This document shows, piece after piece, positions 11,135 through 19,888 of a stretch of DNA of 64,000 nucleotides (position 1 is its first letter; the number at the start of each line of letters is the position of its first letter). This stretch comes from Enterovibrio norvegicus FF-33. GTDB taxonomy: Bacteria; Pseudomonadota; Gammaproteobacteria; Enterobacterales; Vibrionaceae. The stretch lies in assembly GCF_000286835.2 (NCBI RefSeq), contig NZ_AJYD02000038.1, positions 2,246,293 through 2,310,292 of the forward strand, read 5' to 3'. The notes beneath the pieces are model-generated. The model did not search any database. It saw only the letters and a program-made list of their open reading frames with translations, and was not told the origin of the DNA. A program made the translations under genes and the position numbers.

Positions 11135-12526
11135 ATGAAGCAACGTATCACCCGCAATAGACTGCGAATTTTCAACACACCTTTTCCACTGGGAGAAGCA
11201 AAAAAAAATAAACTTCACGCTATCTTGATAGCCGCAGCGGTGCTTAACTTTCCACAACTAGCACAAGCACAGTCTTTAGAGCAGGCCGTGGCAGCGACAC
11301 TTTCCCAAAACCCGTTGATTCGAGAAGCCTATAACGAGTTTAAGAGCCGCGAAGCGGACATAGATGCCTCGCAAGGCGGTTACCTTCCTTCCGTGGATGT
11401 AGACGCTGGTATTGGTTATTCCGATTACAACAACGACAGCACCAAAGGGACCTTCCATCCTCGTGATGTTCGTTTGAGTTTGCGCCAACTCATCTGGGAC
11501 GGCGCTATTACGTACAACGATATCAAAAGAACAAAATCTGAAGCGGAGGCCCAGCGCTTCCAAATGCTGGCAGACGCTCAAGACACAGCCCTGAGTGTCA
11601 CTGAAGCGTATTTAGAAGTGATAAGAACGGAAGCAATTCTGGACCTTTCACAGCGAAACTTAAAAACTCACGAAAAAATTCATGCCGATATCAAACGTCG
11701 AACGGATTCGGGTATCAGCTCTACGGCAGATTTATCTCAAGCTCAAGGTCGTCTTGCGCAAGCGCACACCAATTTACTGAATGCGCAGAGCAATCATGAA
11801 GACAAGATCATTGAGTTTGAACGCATTGTGGGCGAAACGCCGAAAGCCTTGGTGACGCCAGAAGTGGATGCCTTGTACATTCCACCTTCGCTGGTCGAAG
11901 CGCTGACCATCGCAAAAGACAATAACCCAGTGATTCAAGTCGCGCTCAATGATGTCGACGCGGCGAGATTCCAGTATGAACAGGCCAAAGGCGACTTCTA
12001 TCCCACTTTTTCCATTGAAGCATCACAGGAATGGGGCGAAGAGTTGGATGGTACGCCTGGTGATACTGACGAGTTCCAAGCCATGCTGCGTATGCGTTAT
12101 AACCTGTTTAACGGCGGAAGCGATGCGGCTGAATCACGCAGTGCTGCCTATCAAGTGAACAAGGCCAAAAACATTCGAAATAACGCTCACCGTTTATTGA
12201 ATGAAAGCACGCGCCTTGCATGGACAGCCAAACACCTTGCTGAAAGCCAAACACAATTTTTGGAGCAGCATGTAGATGCGTCAGCCAAAACGCTTCAAGC
12301 CTATGAGAAGCAATACCTTATTGGTCGTCGCACGTTACTTGATCTGCTGAACACTGAAAATGAGCTTTTCGATGCAAGGAAATCTTATATTGATGCCACC
12401 TATGCGGGCATCTTCGCCAAGTATCGCGTATTGAATGCAACGGGGTTGTTGCTTTCTGAACTACGCGTTGAGACCCCAGAAGAATGGCAAACCTCCGTTT
12501 ACGGTAAGGAAGGAGAAGCACAATGA
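11135..12526 (+). CDS. TolC-family outer-membrane efflux/secretion channel (LapE/AggA type)
   Basis: This 463-residue protein is predicted to be the trimeric outer-membrane tunnel of a type I secretion system. A signal peptide ends near residue 46 (LAQAQS), with an unusually long charged n-region before the hydrophobic core. The mature part opens with SLEQAVAATLSQNP, the classic start of the TolC/OEP fold. Two further typical segments follow: GYLPSVDVDAGIGY near the first strand, and RRTLLDLLNTENELFDARKS in the second helical hairpin repeat. The ATG at 11135 has a good GAGGGAG site. It overlaps the next gene by 4 bp and faces the giant adhesin, so it is probably the adhesin's exit channel. 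The inner-membrane partners must be encoded elsewhere. Confidence 0.9.
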   Translation: MKQRITRNRLRIFNTPFPLGEAKKNKLHAILIAAAVLNFPQLAQAQSLEQAVAATLSQNPLIREAYNEFKSREADIDASQGGYLPSVDVDAGIGYSDYNNDSTKGTFHPRDVRLSLRQLIWDGAITYNDIKRTKSEAEAQRFQMLADAQDTALSVTEAYLEVIRTEAILDLSQRNLKTHEKIHADIKRRTDSGISSTADLSQAQGRLAQAHTNLLNAQSNHEDKIIEFERIVGETPKALVTPEVDALYIPPSLVEALTIAKDNNPVIQVALNDVDAARFQYEQAKGDFYPTFSIEASQEWGEELDGTPGDTDEFQAMLRMRYNLFNGGSDAAESRSAAYQVNKAKNIRNNAHRLLNESTRLAWTAKHLAESQTQFLEQHVDASAKTLQAYEKQYLIGRRTLLDLLNTENELFDARKSYIDATYAGIFAKYRVLNATGLLLSELRVETPEEWQTSVYGKEGEAQ

Positions 12527-13152
12527 TGAACGTAGTATGGTCCCACAAGGCCAAGTTCAGTATTAAGTTGGTTTTACTTGTTCTTTTCGCATCAAGCAGT
12601 CTGGTATCAGGCTGCTCGATGTCAGTTGCTCAACCCCCTGTGGCAGAGCAAGGCGACGATCTGTTAGACGCTGACGGTGATGGCGTGATCAATGCGCGTG
12701 ATGAGTGTGCAGACACGCCCTACAACGCGGTGATCAATAACAGTGGGTGCTCTGAAGTACTGGAAACAGTCGCAAGAGACGATCTTCATATTCTCTTCGC
12801 CAATAACTCCGTCAAAATTCCGCCCAGTTTCGGAAGTGAAGTGAATGATCTCGCGCGGTTTATGAAAACCTTTCCGCATACTAAAGTGCAACTTAAAGGC
12901 TATGCCAGTCCCGTTGGCAGTACGGAGTTAAACCTCGCGCTGTCGAAGTTGCGAGCGCAAGTGGTCGAAAAAGCGCTATTGCGTAAGGGGATTGCACCAA
13001 ACAGGGTTCAGATCATAGGTTTTGGCGAATCGGAACCTGTTGTGACGACATCTCAAAAGCAGACAGAGATACTGAGTCGACGCGTCACTGCGAGTGTGGT
13101 TAACAAGCAAAAAAGCGTCATTAAAAAGTGGACGATTTATACGTCTTCTTGA
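12523..13152 (+). CDS. OmpA-family outer-membrane lipoprotein
   Basis: This is a 209-residue lipoprotein. A hydrophobic signal ends in the lipobox LVSGC, with the lipidated Cys at residue 31. A calcium-binding thrombospondin-3-like segment follows (DADGDGVINARDECADTP). The C-terminal half is an OmpA-like peptidoglycan-binding domain, with LNLALSKLRAQVV as the NxxLSxxRA signature and a later SRRV. It overlaps the TolC-like gene by 4 bp (ATGA), so the two are probably translationally coupled. In many Vibrionaceae and Shewanella genomes an OmpA-like lipoprotein accompanies the adhesin exporter channel, where it likely anchors the complex to the cell wall. That role is inferred from context. A hairpin terminator follows. 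Confidence 0.88.
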   Translation: MMNVVWSHKAKFSIKLVLLVLFASSSLVSGCSMSVAQPPVAEQGDDLLDADGDGVINARDECADTPYNAVINNSGCSEVLETVARDDLHILFANNSVKIPPSFGSEVNDLARFMKTFPHTKVQLKGYASPVGSTELNLALSKLRAQVVEKALLRKGIAPNRVQIIGFGESEPVVTTSQKQTEILSRRVTASVVNKQKSVIKKWTIYTSS

Positions 13153-13184
13153 ATAAAAAACAACGAAACATCAACATGAAAAAT

Positions 13185-13204
13185 GGGCTGAAAAGCCCTT
13201 TTTT
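13185..13204 (+). terminator. Rho-independent terminator after tolC-ompA pair
   Basis: The stem GGGCT/AGCCC encloses the loop GAAA and is followed at once by six T residues. It lies about 30 bp after the stop of the OmpA-like lipoprotein gene. Confidence 0.85.
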
Positions 13205-13266
13205 CTTGCATCAAATTGTGTTGAGAAGCGCCAACCAGAGAGATGCTGTGCTCTTCATCAACCCCA

Positions 13267-13602
13267 CTAATGGAAAGTAATGGGATCAATGGTTCCTTGG
13301 TTAGTGGGCAATGCCAGCAAGAGCCAAAAATCAATATCAGTTTCCGTACACCTTTCCGCTGATACTCGAATCACTCCCTTGCAGCGTTTACCTCCAGGCT
13401 GTTCCAATTCTGCCCCTGGCAACCTTAGTGCTTCTTTTAGACACTCTTCGCCCACAACGAACTGCAAACCATTGCTATCAACAATGCTAAATAGCCTGCC
13501 ATGTTGGTAGAAATAGACGCGTTGGTTGTCAATTTCTTCACGGATACCCGAAATCCCCAACAGTGCTTTTCTTACTGAGTCTGATATTTGTTTGTCGCTC
13601 AC
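13267..13602 (-). CDS. Hypothetical cytoplasmic protein (111 aa)
   Basis: I do not recognise this family. The protein has no signal peptide or membrane segment and looks like a small soluble alpha/beta protein. It contains VYFYQHGRLFSIVDSNG and a cysteine-bearing stretch GGKRCKGVIRVSAERC. I chose the GTG at 13602 (MSDKQISDSVRK) because an AGAGAG motif sits about six bases upstream. The frame stays open to a TTG at 13632, giving a 121-residue form, but no comparable ribosome-binding site is seen there. It is convergent with the tolC-ompA pair and stands alone. There is no basis for a functional call. Confidence 0.6.
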   Translation of the reverse strand: MSDKQISDSVRKALLGISGIREEIDNQRVYFYQHGRLFSIVDSNGLQFVVGEECLKEALRLPGAELEQPGGKRCKGVIRVSAERCTETDIDFWLLLALPTNQGTIDPITFH

Positions 13603-14084
13603 GGTCTTCTCTCTATGACGCTCATTTCTCAACCAATAGTAGAGAAACCAACGTCACAGATAAGCCCTTGACGAGTACATTGAGTCAAAAACCGTAAAAA
13701 AGGCTGACACTCCGCCTACACAAGACTTATGCATGAACTCATATTTATTCACCTTGGCAGGGCAAAGGTAGTAATAGGAAGTATTAAGCAGGTTCATTTA
13801 CATAAATTTTCATTCAATTCGTCAGTCTTGTGAACGCTTTTTTGGCGGGCTATCTGTCATCAAGTTGATCTCGTACACATTTCATTTCCTGCCACGCTTG
13901 ATTTTACTCATGCTGCGCTACGCTTTATGGATGAGACGGTTTTCTCACAACCATGGACTGTCTATGTCAATTTGACCTTTCACCTACACATGGTGCGTAC
14001 CACTCTATATAGGAGGTGTATCAGCAAACCGAAAATCACGCCAAACTTGTTCGCGAAACATCATCGTTTTTAAGGAGAGACGAC
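13603..14084. other. Intergenic region upstream of the cryptochrome gene
   Basis: This roughly 480-bp stretch separates the divergent hypothetical gene from the cryptochrome. A TTGACC hexamer at 13972-13977 may be a -35 element, but no -10 box lies at a suitable distance. AAGGAGAG at 14072-14079 is the cryptochrome ribosome-binding site. No RNA gene or credible small gene is seen. Confidence 0.35.
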
Positions 14085-15368
14085 ATGAAAGGGCTCATTT
14101 GGTTTAGAAATGATTTAAGACTGGCAGACAATCCCGCATTAGTTGCACTCTCCCGGCGCTGTACTCATGCCCTCATGGTTTATGTCATAGACCCCGCATG
14201 GTTAAAACCCACGCGTCATCAATCTCGACATCTTGGTCGATTCAGAGAAGAGTTTTTGTACCAATCACTGCGAGCGTTAGAAAGAGAACTCAAAAAACGA
14301 AAACAACGCCTCGTGGTTAAAGTGGGCAACCCTTTGGAAATCATTCCCGCCTTGTGTAAACAACACCAAATTAACTATGTTGCCATGACTGACCACCCCG
14401 GTGTCTATGAAAGACAACAAGTCGCCTATCTCGAACGTGTCTTGCCGTGTGAAGTGAGCGTAAGCGAGAGCTTCACCCTTTTTCTTCGTAACCAATTACC
14501 GTTTGAGCAATCAACATTCCCTCAGAGCTTCACCCAGTTCCGCAAGCATATTGAGCAGCAGAACACGCTACCCTGCATACCTATAAGCACACCGGATTCT
14601 TTACCTGCGGCCATTCAAGAGCGTCGCGACATATGGGGAGGGCAAGAATTTGTTTATGACCTGACGCCTTACCACGGCGGCGAGGATTCCGCGCTTGTGC
14701 AACTCAATCAGTTTTTTTGGAAGTCACAGGGGCTAAAAAATTATAAGAAAACACGAAATGGCTTTGATGGCTGGCAATTTTCTTCTCGGTTGTCGGCTTG
14801 GCTTGCGAATGGGTCTATTTCTGCTCGCATGGTCGTCGCAGAACTCGACAATTATGAATATCGTCATGGCAAAGATGAATCATCGCAGTCCATGTTTGCG
14901 GAACTGCTTTGGCGAGAGTATTTCCAATGGATGATGCACTATCATGGCGCGCGTATGTTCGCCTTTGATGGTATTAAGAAAAAACGCCCGCTCACTTCGT
15001 TTTATTGCGAGAAATTCAAAGCATGGGAGCAAGGCACCACCGAATATCCTATCGTGAACGCCTGTATGAGGCAGCTCAACCAAACCGGTTATATGTCAAA
15101 CCGAGGCCGACAAATTGTGGCGAGTTGTTTAGTAAATGAGTTGGGCGTTGATTGGCGATTTGGCGCAGCCTACTTCGAGCAGCAGCTTATTGATTTCGAT
15201 GTGGCTGCCAACTATGGGAACTGGCAATACTTAGCAGGTGTGGGCGCAGACCCACGCGGTCAACGTCATTTTAATCTGGAGAAACAAGCAAAGGAATACG
15301 ATCCTGACGGCTCATTTGTGGCGAGATGGGCGCAAGCTTCGCCATCCGAGAGCCTACTCAAATTTTAG
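14085..15368 (+). CDS. Cryptochrome-DASH / deoxyribodipyrimidine photolyase family protein
   Basis: This 427-residue flavoprotein of the photolyase/cryptochrome superfamily is predicted to absorb blue light and repair pyrimidine dimers, mainly in single-stranded DNA, or to act in light sensing. The N-terminal antenna-binding Rossmann domain starts KGLIWFRNDLRLADNPAL. The C-terminal FAD domain contains LLWREYFQWM and GYMSNRGRQIVASCLVNEL. The segment GADPRGQRHFNLEKQAKEYD is the hallmark that separates DASH cryptochromes from class I photolyases. The ATG at 14085 is chosen because AAGGAGAG precedes it and the family starts there; the frame extends 23 codons upstream without support. It stands alone. 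Whether it acts in repair or signalling cannot be decided from sequence. Confidence 0.93.
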   Translation: MKGLIWFRNDLRLADNPALVALSRRCTHALMVYVIDPAWLKPTRHQSRHLGRFREEFLYQSLRALERELKKRKQRLVVKVGNPLEIIPALCKQHQINYVAMTDHPGVYERQQVAYLERVLPCEVSVSESFTLFLRNQLPFEQSTFPQSFTQFRKHIEQQNTLPCIPISTPDSLPAAIQERRDIWGGQEFVYDLTPYHGGEDSALVQLNQFFWKSQGLKNYKKTRNGFDGWQFSSRLSAWLANGSISARMVVAELDNYEYRHGKDESSQSMFAELLWREYFQWMMHYHGARMFAFDGIKKKRPLTSFYCEKFKAWEQGTTEYPIVNACMRQLNQTGYMSNRGRQIVASCLVNELGVDWRFGAAYFEQQLIDFDVAANYGNWQYLAGVGADPRGQRHFNLEKQAKEYDPDGSFVARWAQASPSESLLKF

Positions 15369-15450
15369 GCCGTGCGATCTATTCTTTGTATATGATGCCG
15401 ATGACTTGAATAAGAAGAGTCCGATCAACTTATCGAACGCAACACAACAA

Positions 15451-15483
15451 CAAAAGACCCGCTTAACACAACCTAAGCGGGTC
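15451..15483 (-). terminator. Terminator of the alpha/beta hydrolase gene
   Basis: On the minus strand the 9-bp stem GACCCGCTT/AAGCGGGTC is followed by TTTTG. The stem overlaps the stop codon of the hydrolase gene by two bases, so the transcript ends immediately after it. Confidence 0.75.
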
Positions 15484-16075
15484 ACTTCAAAATTTCAATC
15501 ACCCTATCACTCACTCGTTTAGCAAAAATCAAAGAGGTATGGGTGAGCGGATACACTTCATGACTCGTCATTCCATCAATCATCGTTTCTTCTAACAACA
15601 CAGTACCGTCTGACTTCTGACCACGCAGCAAAACCGATGCGGGTCCAATCGCCAAATCACCTGCGATGCTGTAAAGCGCGGCCGCCGAAGACCAACGAGG
15701 CGTTTCATCTGGCATCAAGTATTGAGCCGCGCGTTGGAACATCACATCCCCCACCCCATGTTTTTCAAAAAATGCCGCCACTTGGGACCCCTTGTGCGGC
15801 GTTCCCAAAGTGATGACTGTTTTCACATGGTGGCTCATTGGGCTGTCGACGTCTAAGTAGGTTTTGGCCATGACCCCGCCCATAGAATGAGCAACAATAG
15901 CGGTGTCTTCACCATCAATGAACTCATCCATCGCAGTGAACATCTGCGCCAGATCAGGCTTGATGGTTTTATAACTCAAGTTGAAGACTTGATGCCCCGA
16001 CTCAGTTAATCGCTTTGCCAAAACAAGCATGGTGACACCATGCATATACAGCCCATGTAATAGAATGATTTTCAT
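15482..16075 (-). CDS. Alpha/beta-hydrolase fold protein (lipase/esterase-like)
   Basis: This is a 197-residue serine hydrolase. The N-terminus IILLHGLYMHG carries the HG oxyanion motif right after the first strand. The nucleophile elbow AHSMGG supplies the catalytic Ser. A TLGTPHKGSQVA segment after the next strand is typical of the triacylglycerol-lipase/PGAP1-like branch, and a C-terminal HTSLIF probably carries the catalytic His. No signal peptide is present, so it is probably cytoplasmic. It is monocistronic, with its own terminator. The substrate (a lipid or small ester) cannot be told from the sequence. Confidence 0.85.
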   Translation of the reverse strand: MKIILLHGLYMHGVTMLVLAKRLTESGHQVFNLSYKTIKPDLAQMFTAMDEFIDGEDTAIVAHSMGGVMAKTYLDVDSPMSHHVKTVITLGTPHKGSQVAAFFEKHGVGDVMFQRAAQYLMPDETPRWSSAAALYSIAGDLAIGPASVLLRGQKSDGTVLLEETMIDGMTSHEVYPLTHTSLIFAKRVSDRVIEILK

Positions 16076-16233
16076 AATGTTTAATCACACCTCTGCCTGT
16101 CGAGTCTAATAGTCACATCATAAACCATCTCTGAGTTGCGAAGATGAGACGCGTTCATCAGTGATCCGATAAGTATTTTTAGAGTGACATTTATTTTCGC
16201 ACGTTACGTTAACCTCTCTAAGGAGAACGATGA

Positions 16234-16575
16234 ATGAAAACGCATAACCTACTGCTGGTTTCCTCTATTGCTTTTGCCCTCCCTTTTTACGCGACTGCTG
16301 ATGAGACCGCAGGACAAAAAGCAGAAATCGTGGAGCAAGCGCGAGTTCAAGAACTCGAAAACCTTGGAAAAGAAGCAGAGGCTGAATCAGCAGTATTGAT
16401 GCAAGACGCTGAACAGAAGATGGATGGCATGGAAAAGTCGGCGAAAAAACAAGCGTCAGTCGATGAAAGTGAAGCGGTTAAGGACTCAGAAGCACAAACA
16501 GATGCGGCAAAAAAAGCATTAGTGGCCGATAAAAGCACACTAGACGCTGATATAAAAGAGAAAACGACCAACTAG
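16234..16575 (+). CDS. Small secreted Ala/Glu/Lys-rich helical protein, unknown function
   Basis: This 113-residue protein has a clear signal peptide (MKTHNLLLVSSIAFALPFYA, cleavage near TADE). The mature part is highly charged and rich in Ala, Glu, Lys, Asp and Gln, with heptad-like spacing that suggests one long alpha helix or coiled coil in the periplasm. A CTAAGGAGAAC ribosome-binding site precedes the ATG. I do not recognise a family. It ends in a strong bidirectional terminator and is not in an operon. Alanine-rich helical periplasmic proteins are often stress-related or cell-wall-associated, but nothing here proves that. Confidence 0.7.
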   Translation: MKTHNLLLVSSIAFALPFYATADETAGQKAEIVEQARVQELENLGKEAEAESAVLMQDAEQKMDGMEKSAKKQASVDESEAVKDSEAQTDAAKKALVADKSTLDADIKEKTTN

Positions 16576-16629
16576 CTTTTCGCCCAGTTACGTCAGGAAA
16601 GAACGAGGAACGAGTAAATGACACAAAAA

Positions 16630-16656
16630 AATAGCGACCATCTGGTCGCTATTTTT
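16630..16656. terminator. Bidirectional terminator
   Basis: The perfect 10-bp stem AATAGCGACC/GGTCGCTATT has an ATCT loop, with T residues downstream on the plus strand and an A-tract upstream that gives a T-tract on the minus strand. It separates the convergent small periplasmic gene and the YjiH-like gene. Confidence 0.88.
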
Positions 16657-16690
16657 CAATGCAAACATCTGAACTTAGGCATCTGAGCGT

Positions 16691-18061
16691 TTAGAAAACC
16701 AAATGCGCCACACCGGCAATAACAGGCAGTGTTACTAGCGTACGCAGGATGAATATCATCACCAGTTCCCACACTTTAACGGGGATCTTGCTACCCAGAA
16801 GCAATGCGCCCACTTCCGACATGTAAATCAATTGAGTGACAGACAGCGTAGCAACCACAAAGCGCGTCATTTCATTATCAATGTTTGCTGCCAGTACCGC
16901 AGGGATAAACATGTCCGCAATGCCCACCAGCATCGTTTCTGAGGCGGCAACCGCTTCTGGAATTTGCAGAAGCTCAAGCAAAGGCACAAATGGCATACCT
17001 AAAATGGTAAACACTGGCGTGTATTCCGCGATAATCAGCGCCGAAGTACCAATCGCCATCACAACAGGTAAAACACCGAATACCATGTCAGCTGCGTTTT
17101 CTAGGCCTTCTTTCAGAACATCAGTCAATGAGCGAATATGCGATGCGCGGTTAACTGCAGATTTAACGCCGTAAGAAAATAAGGTCTCGCCTTCTGGCAG
17201 CGCTTCATGCTCAAGCCCTTTTTCTTCACCGTTGATCAGCGTGTTCTTTTTCCAGCACAGCGGCGGAAGGCGCGGCACAACAATAGCGGCAACGAAACCT
17301 GCAAGACACACTGTGGCATAGAAAGGCACAAACATGTGCTCCAAGCCAACCTGCGCAATAACCACCAAACTAAAACTGATTGAAACAACAGAGAAGGTGG
17401 TACCCACAACCGCCGCTTCACGCTCGGTGTAGTAGCCTTGCTCATATTGTTTACTCGACATCAAAATCGCGACACTACCGTCACCCAGCCAAGAGCTTGC
17501 ACAATCAACCGCTGAACGTCCAGGCAGACCAAACAATGGACGCATAATACGTGTCATGAAAGTACCAATCAGTTCCAGTAAGCCAAAGTTAGTCAGCAAC
17601 GGCAGGAACAGGCCTGCGAATACAAACACAGATAACAGTGTTGGCAGCAGATCGCCCAACACAAATCCACCTGTTGCGCCGCCCGTAACGTGTTCAGGGC
17701 CAATACCAAAGTAAGCCATCAAGACAAACGTCGCGCCCAGCAAACGCACAACCAGCCAAACAGGAGTAGACAAAAATAGGCCAGATAAGAATTTTGACTC
17801 AGTGATAAAGCGTGGCTTGGTCGCCACTGCCAACACGGAACCTAATGCGCTCACGACGATAATAGACGTCACCACGATTGGCGCACTTTGACCCAGTAAG
17901 CCAAGCAGTGTTTTAGCCAATACTGCGATAGGAATGGTGAAGCCACCATTAATCATCACTGGCGTCATAAACAAAAGCACGCCAAGCAGCGAGGGAATAA
18001 GGAACATCAACACGTTCCGTGTCGACGATGATGTTGTCGGTAAATCTTGAGTTTTCTGCAT
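16691..18061 (-). CDS. YjiH-like integral membrane protein with nucleoside-recognition (Gate) segments
   Basis: This is a 456-residue inner-membrane protein with about ten hydrophobic segments. It resembles the YjiH family, whose members carry nucleoside-recognition/Gate domains and are thought to be transporters. Visible landmarks are RSAVDCASSWLGDGSVAILM in the first Gate-like half and SETMLVGIADMFIPAVLA in the second, with a hydrophilic loop between them at about 285-320. The ATG at 18061 has an AGGAAG site. It is monocistronic, with a shared terminator downstream. The substrate is unknown; nucleoside or amino-acid-like solutes are possible but not shown by the sequence. Confidence 0.8.
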   Translation of the reverse strand: MQKTQDLPTTSSSTRNVLMFLIPSLLGVLLFMTPVMINGGFTIPIAVLAKTLLGLLGQSAPIVVTSIIVVSALGSVLAVATKPRFITESKFLSGLFLSTPVWLVVRLLGATFVLMAYFGIGPEHVTGGATGGFVLGDLLPTLLSVFVFAGLFLPLLTNFGLLELIGTFMTRIMRPLFGLPGRSAVDCASSWLGDGSVAILMSSKQYEQGYYTEREAAVVGTTFSVVSISFSLVVIAQVGLEHMFVPFYATVCLAGFVAAIVVPRLPPLCWKKNTLINGEEKGLEHEALPEGETLFSYGVKSAVNRASHIRSLTDVLKEGLENAADMVFGVLPVVMAIGTSALIIAEYTPVFTILGMPFVPLLELLQIPEAVAASETMLVGIADMFIPAVLAANIDNEMTRFVVATLSVTQLIYMSEVGALLLGSKIPVKVWELVMIFILRTLVTLPVIAGVAHLVF

Positions 18062-18355
18062 GGCAATACTTCCTGAGCGATGCGTTGAACGAAATATATA
18101 TTCACAATATGTGACTAATTGAGCGCAAGATTAATTTAACTCTTTGCGCATGTAAACCATAAATAGTCACTTATTTTGAATAATTCGCACAAGGCAATGC
18201 AAATGACCAAGACGAAGGCCGATGTTGTTTATTTTTAACTCATTAATTGTTAAAAAACTGTAACATTGACTATCCTGCTGGAGAGTAATATCAAGGAGTT
18301 ATACCGGTTAAAATGAACACAATGCCGAATTATTTGAAATCACGCCAATGAATAA

Positions 18356-19144
18356 TTATCCAATTTTTCGGTCGATACTGGCGTATTCAGACTGCACCCA
18401 TTGGCCAAAACTGTCCATCAAGGCAACAACAGCACGTTTCTTAACGGGTTTTCGTTCAATCAAGTAGAAAAGCCGCTCCATTTCTACCGATTTATCTGGG
18501 TAGTGCTTATTAAAATACTCAGCGCAGATATTAAGATCTTGCTCCCAGCGGTTTTCCTTATAAGCAACCAGTCCGAAAGCCGCTCTTATTAGTCGTTTGG
18601 CGGCATCCTCTGAAGCATCAAGCTGCGCTCCCCACTTGGTCGCTACCGCAATCTTCTTGCGAAGCTCTTTTAGCTTAACGCCAAGATCTTCATTCATCGC
18701 TTTCGACACTTCCCAACTCACTTCAAAGTGACCAAAGCTATCTGCAAGATTGTCACCGCTGATACAAAGTGCGCAATGTTTGATGAAGAAACCCCAACGG
18801 AAGATATTGGCGAGCGTTGTCACTTCTTTGAACGGCACGACATCAAATTCGACACGCTTTACCGCGTCACTTGATTGCTCCAAACGCCAGCGGACGGTAT
18901 TAAGCGACGTGAACTCTTGCACGTTCAAGGCGCGTGTCGTCACGAGTGTCAGTGAAAGATCCGCTCTCTCACCAGCACAACGCTGCGCGACATCGCCCGT
19001 CAAATAAAGACTATGAAGCGTATCACCCAGCACTCCACGGATTTGACGCACTGATGCAGCAATGGGCTCTACATACTCAGTTTGCAGGGGAGCATTCCGA
19101 TCTATTTCAGCCAACAATCCGCTGCGGGGTTTCGCCTTATACAA
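18356..19144 (-). CDS. Nucleotidyltransferase-like protein with atypical active site
   Basis: This is a 262-residue soluble protein. Residues about 40-105 resemble the minimal nucleotidyltransferase fold: a TGDVAQRC loop, then ADLSLTLV, and later VEFDVVPF, which could supply the third acidic residue. The classic pattern would have two acidic residues in the middle motif (DxD), but here it reads DLS, so one metal ligand seems lost. Residues about 150-255 are all-helical and could be a substrate-binding or HEPN-like region. The TTG start is supported by an AGGAAAGG site seven bases upstream; no suitable ATG exists nearby. No partner gene of a toxin-antitoxin pair is adjacent. Function is unknown. 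Confidence 0.65.
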   Translation of the reverse strand: MYKAKPRSGLLAEIDRNAPLQTEYVEPIAASVRQIRGVLGDTLHSLYLTGDVAQRCAGERADLSLTLVTTRALNVQEFTSLNTVRWRLEQSSDAVKRVEFDVVPFKEVTTLANIFRWGFFIKHCALCISGDNLADSFGHFEVSWEVSKAMNEDLGVKLKELRKKIAVATKWGAQLDASEDAAKRLIRAAFGLVAYKENRWEQDLNICAEYFNKHYPDKSVEMERLFYLIERKPVKKRAVVALMDSFGQWVQSEYASIDRKIG

Positions 19145-19457
19145 ACCAGTACCTTTCCTTATTTATCTGAACATTTACCAGACACGTAAACGACAATTTA
19201 AAGTGGGTATTTTAAAGCGAGTTTTCACGCTTCGCACCTTGAAACATAGCCAGTTTCAGCACTAATTTCCCGCAAAAACGAGATGTTAGCTCACGAAATA
19301 GACGATATTTATCATGTCCCGACTAGAAACTATATTTGGACCTCACTGAGATATCGCCATTCGACCTCAGAAGGCAGGATTCAGCGTCGCTCATCACGTT
19401 CAATTTAAGGTAGCTTGGGTATATAATGCCGCCTGTTTATACCAACCAGGAATCACC
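19145..19457. other. Divergent intergenic region upstream of the DNA-mimic gene
   Basis: This 313-bp stretch lies between the nucleotidyltransferase-like gene (leftward) and the YciU-like gene (rightward). It contains the rightward promoter candidate at 19399-19427. Nothing else is recognised. Confidence 0.4.
19399..19427 (+). promoter_or_regulatory. Candidate sigma-70 promoter of the YciU-like gene
   Basis: A perfect TATAAT lies at 19422-19427. A weak -35 element TTCAAT lies 17 bp upstream at 19399-19404. The -10 box is about 30 bp ahead of the ATG, so the leader would be short. Confidence 0.45.
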
Positions 19458-19778
19458 ATGGACGCTTCCCTACTTTCTATCGACGAAACGCTAGAAACTG
19501 CCTTTGAGATTTTTTATGAAATGGCTGAAGACAACCTAGATTATGACGATCTTCTCGCCTATCAAGCACGTTTCGACGAAGATGGCGCAGCCATTGCGGT
19601 CGAAGCCAGCGCAGATTGGGAAGAACACGTCGGGTTTGACGTTGATCGCGATACTTTTGTCGAAGTTCGCATTGGTTTAGCCAATGAAGACGAATTGAAT
19701 GATGTGCTGGTTCGCATGTTGGTGAGTCGCGACACAGAGCAGAAATTCTGTCACTTACTCTGGAAGCGCGCAGCCTAA
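19458..19778 (+). CDS. YciU/HI1450-family dsDNA-mimic protein
   Basis: This 106-residue, very acidic protein is rich in Asp and Glu. Characteristic stretches are FYEMAEDNLDYDDLLAYQ and VGFDVDRDTFVEVRIGL. It matches the HI1450/YciU (UPF0263) family, whose structure presents a negative surface like double-stranded DNA and may bind HU-like proteins. The protein is cytoplasmic with no signal. An ACCAGGAATCACC site precedes the ATG. It is monocistronic and ends in a strong terminator. The family call is confident; the DNA-mimic function is family knowledge. Confidence 0.88.
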   Translation: MDASLLSIDETLETAFEIFYEMAEDNLDYDDLLAYQARFDEDGAAIAVEASADWEEHVGFDVDRDTFVEVRIGLANEDELNDVLVRMLVSRDTEQKFCHLLWKRAA

Positions 19779-19791
19779 CTAAGACCAAAAG

Positions 19792-19823
19792 AAGAAGGCC
19801 AGCATAACGCTGGCCTTCTTGTC
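19792..19823. terminator. Bidirectional terminator between the YciU-like gene and nap operon
   Basis: The 12-bp perfect stem AAGAAGGCCAGC/GCTGGCCTTCTT has a five-base loop. T-rich tracts follow on both strands (GTCTTTAT on plus, CTTTTGG on minus). It serves the rightward YciU-like gene and possibly the leftward nap operon. Confidence 0.75.
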
Positions 19824-19888
19824 TTTATACGCATTTTCTTTATGCCTAAACGTCACGTATCACCGCAACACATGGGCACAAAACTGAT

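Noticed and set aside
10926..11138. A 70-codon plus-strand frame that ends by overlapping the TolC-like gene's start codon.
   Set aside because: It starts at TTG without a ribosome-binding site, has no recognisable protein character and lies in a promoter region. The overlap with the ATG is probably chance.
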